Shown here: in pieces, positions 63,490 through 64,000 of the stretch
Layout of the letters: each line of letters starts with the position of its first letter
Numbering within the stretch: the first letter of the stretch is position 1
Source: Sphingomonas crusticola
GTDB taxonomy: Bacteria > Pseudomonadota > Alphaproteobacteria > Sphingomonadales > Sphingomonadaceae
DNA length: 64,000 nt
Reading direction: 5' to 3'
Assembly: GCF_003391115.1 (NCBI RefSeq)
Contig: NZ_QTJP01000001.1
Span: forward strand, 2,750,501 to 2,814,500
Notes under the pieces: generated by a model
Told to the model about the DNA's origin: nothing
Seen by the model: only the letters and a program-made list of their open reading frames with translations
The model's database searches: none
Position numbers and translations under genes: made by a program

Positions 63490-63991
63490 GCGGCGCACGA
63501 GCGGCGCGTGGGCGCTGCTGTCCGGCGCGCTCGCGCTGGCGGCGCTCGCGGCGCCAGCCGCGCGTCCGCTGCTCGTCTGGAACGTCAGCCGGAGTGCGCC
63601 GCTTGGGCTTTACGTCGTCGCCGCGCCGCGCGCGATCGCGCGCGGCGACATGGTGATCGCGCGGCTGCCGGCCCGGTTCGCGCGGCTGGCAGCGGCGCGC
63701 CGCTACCTGCCGCTCGGCGTGCCGCTGGTGAAGCGGATCGCGGCGGTGCCGGGCGACCGGATCTGTACGCGCGGCGAGCGCCTCATTCTGCCAGGCCAGC
63801 CGCCGGTCGCGCGCCTGCGGCGGGACCGTGCCGGCCGGCCGATGCCGCTTTGGCGTGGCTGCGGCCAACTCGCGCGCGACCGCTATCTGCTGGTGATGGC
63901 GGACGTGCCCGGTTCTTTCGACGGGCGCTATTTTGGCCCGAGCGATGTCGGCGACATCCTCGGCGAGGCACAGCTGACATGGCCGCGCTGA
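63482..63991 (+). CDS. TraF-like S26 signal peptidase of conjugation
   Basis: 169 residues. An N-terminal membrane helix (ALLSGALALAALAAPAAR) is followed by the S26 domain: catalytic Ser in NVSRSAPLGLYVV, Lys in VPLVKRIAAVPGDRI, and the late DSRYFGP-like GSFDGRYFGPSDVGDILG. TraF peptidases process conjugative pilin, so a transfer system probably continues beyond the window. It overlaps the HTH gene. Confidence 0.88.
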   Translation: MPERRTSGAWALLSGALALAALAAPAARPLLVWNVSRSAPLGLYVVAAPRAIARGDMVIARLPARFARLAAARRYLPLGVPLVKRIAAVPGDRICTRGERLILPGQPPVARLRRDRAGRPMPLWRGCGQLARDRYLLVMADVPGSFDGRYFGPSDVGDILGEAQLTWPR

Positions 63992-64000
63992 GGCATGTCG
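63979..64000 (+). CDS. possible start of the next gene (cut by window edge)
   Basis: An ATG at 63979 inside the end of the TraF-like gene opens MAALRHV, continuing past base 64000. Overlapping starts are usual in this module, so this may be the next transfer gene; too little is visible to name it. Confidence 0.25.

Overview
The window reads as a high-GC alphaproteobacterial chromosome, most likely Sphingomonas or a close relative in the Sphingomonadaceae. The evidence is several TonB-dependent receptors of the Xanthomonas/Caulobacter type, a luxI-phyH quorum-sensing unit, an FecIR-controlled lasso-peptide cluster with an isopeptidase, HWE-type kinase signalling and repeated intergenic palindromes. 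This is inferred from gene content; there is no rRNA to confirm it.

Layout. 1-7.9 kb is ordinary core genome: miaB (cut by the window edge), a CrtO-like membrane protein, alr, a sirtuin, trmL, a NagX-like acyltransferase, dapB, nth and tRNA-Arg(CCG). From the tRNA to about 24 kb lies an accessory zone: a two-gene secreted Rhs/YD-repeat system with an HExxH C-terminal tip, a phage-type S24 repressor with a palindromic operator, a small holin/endolysin-like cassette, an IS110 transposase, several frameshifted small genes, a polytopic Wzy-like membrane protein and an HWE histidine kinase. No integrase and no phage structural genes are visible.

24.3-37 kb is the most interesting block, a complete lasso-peptide locus. 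A 40-residue precursor (36259-36381, minus) is followed by a fused RRE/transglutaminase-type B protein and an asparagine-synthetase-like cyclase, coupled by a TGATG overlap. A convergent plus-strand set holds a FecI-like sigma factor, FecR, an STN-domain TonB receptor and a secreted S9 isopeptidase. A HipA/XRE pair sits inside that set, and a decayed AbiE toxin-antitoxin pair lies beyond the precursor. The likely circuit is export of the lasso peptide, re-uptake by the receptor, signalling through FecR to the sigma factor, and linearisation by the isopeptidase. That circuit is inferred from domains and order.

38-57.7 kb is plant-matter catabolism and quorum sensing. A D-tartrate dehydratase, a DctA-like carrier and a beta-propeller protein form one minus-strand unit beside a divergent LysR regulator. 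A PL10-like pectate lyase and a secreted hydrolase follow. Then comes a tightly packed operon of a TonB receptor, GH43 glycosidase, CE8 pectin methylesterase, secreted alpha/beta hydrolase and a large unknown secreted protein. A minus-strand luxR, luxI, phyH, gntR unit closes the block.

57.8-64 kb is the start of an integrative/conjugative-type module: DUF2285 protein, ArdC-like antirestriction protein, ParB-like protein, DUF736 protein, excisionase-like HTH and TraF-like S26 peptidase, with strong terminators and a nested inverted-repeat region at 62566-62723. No CRISPR array was seen.
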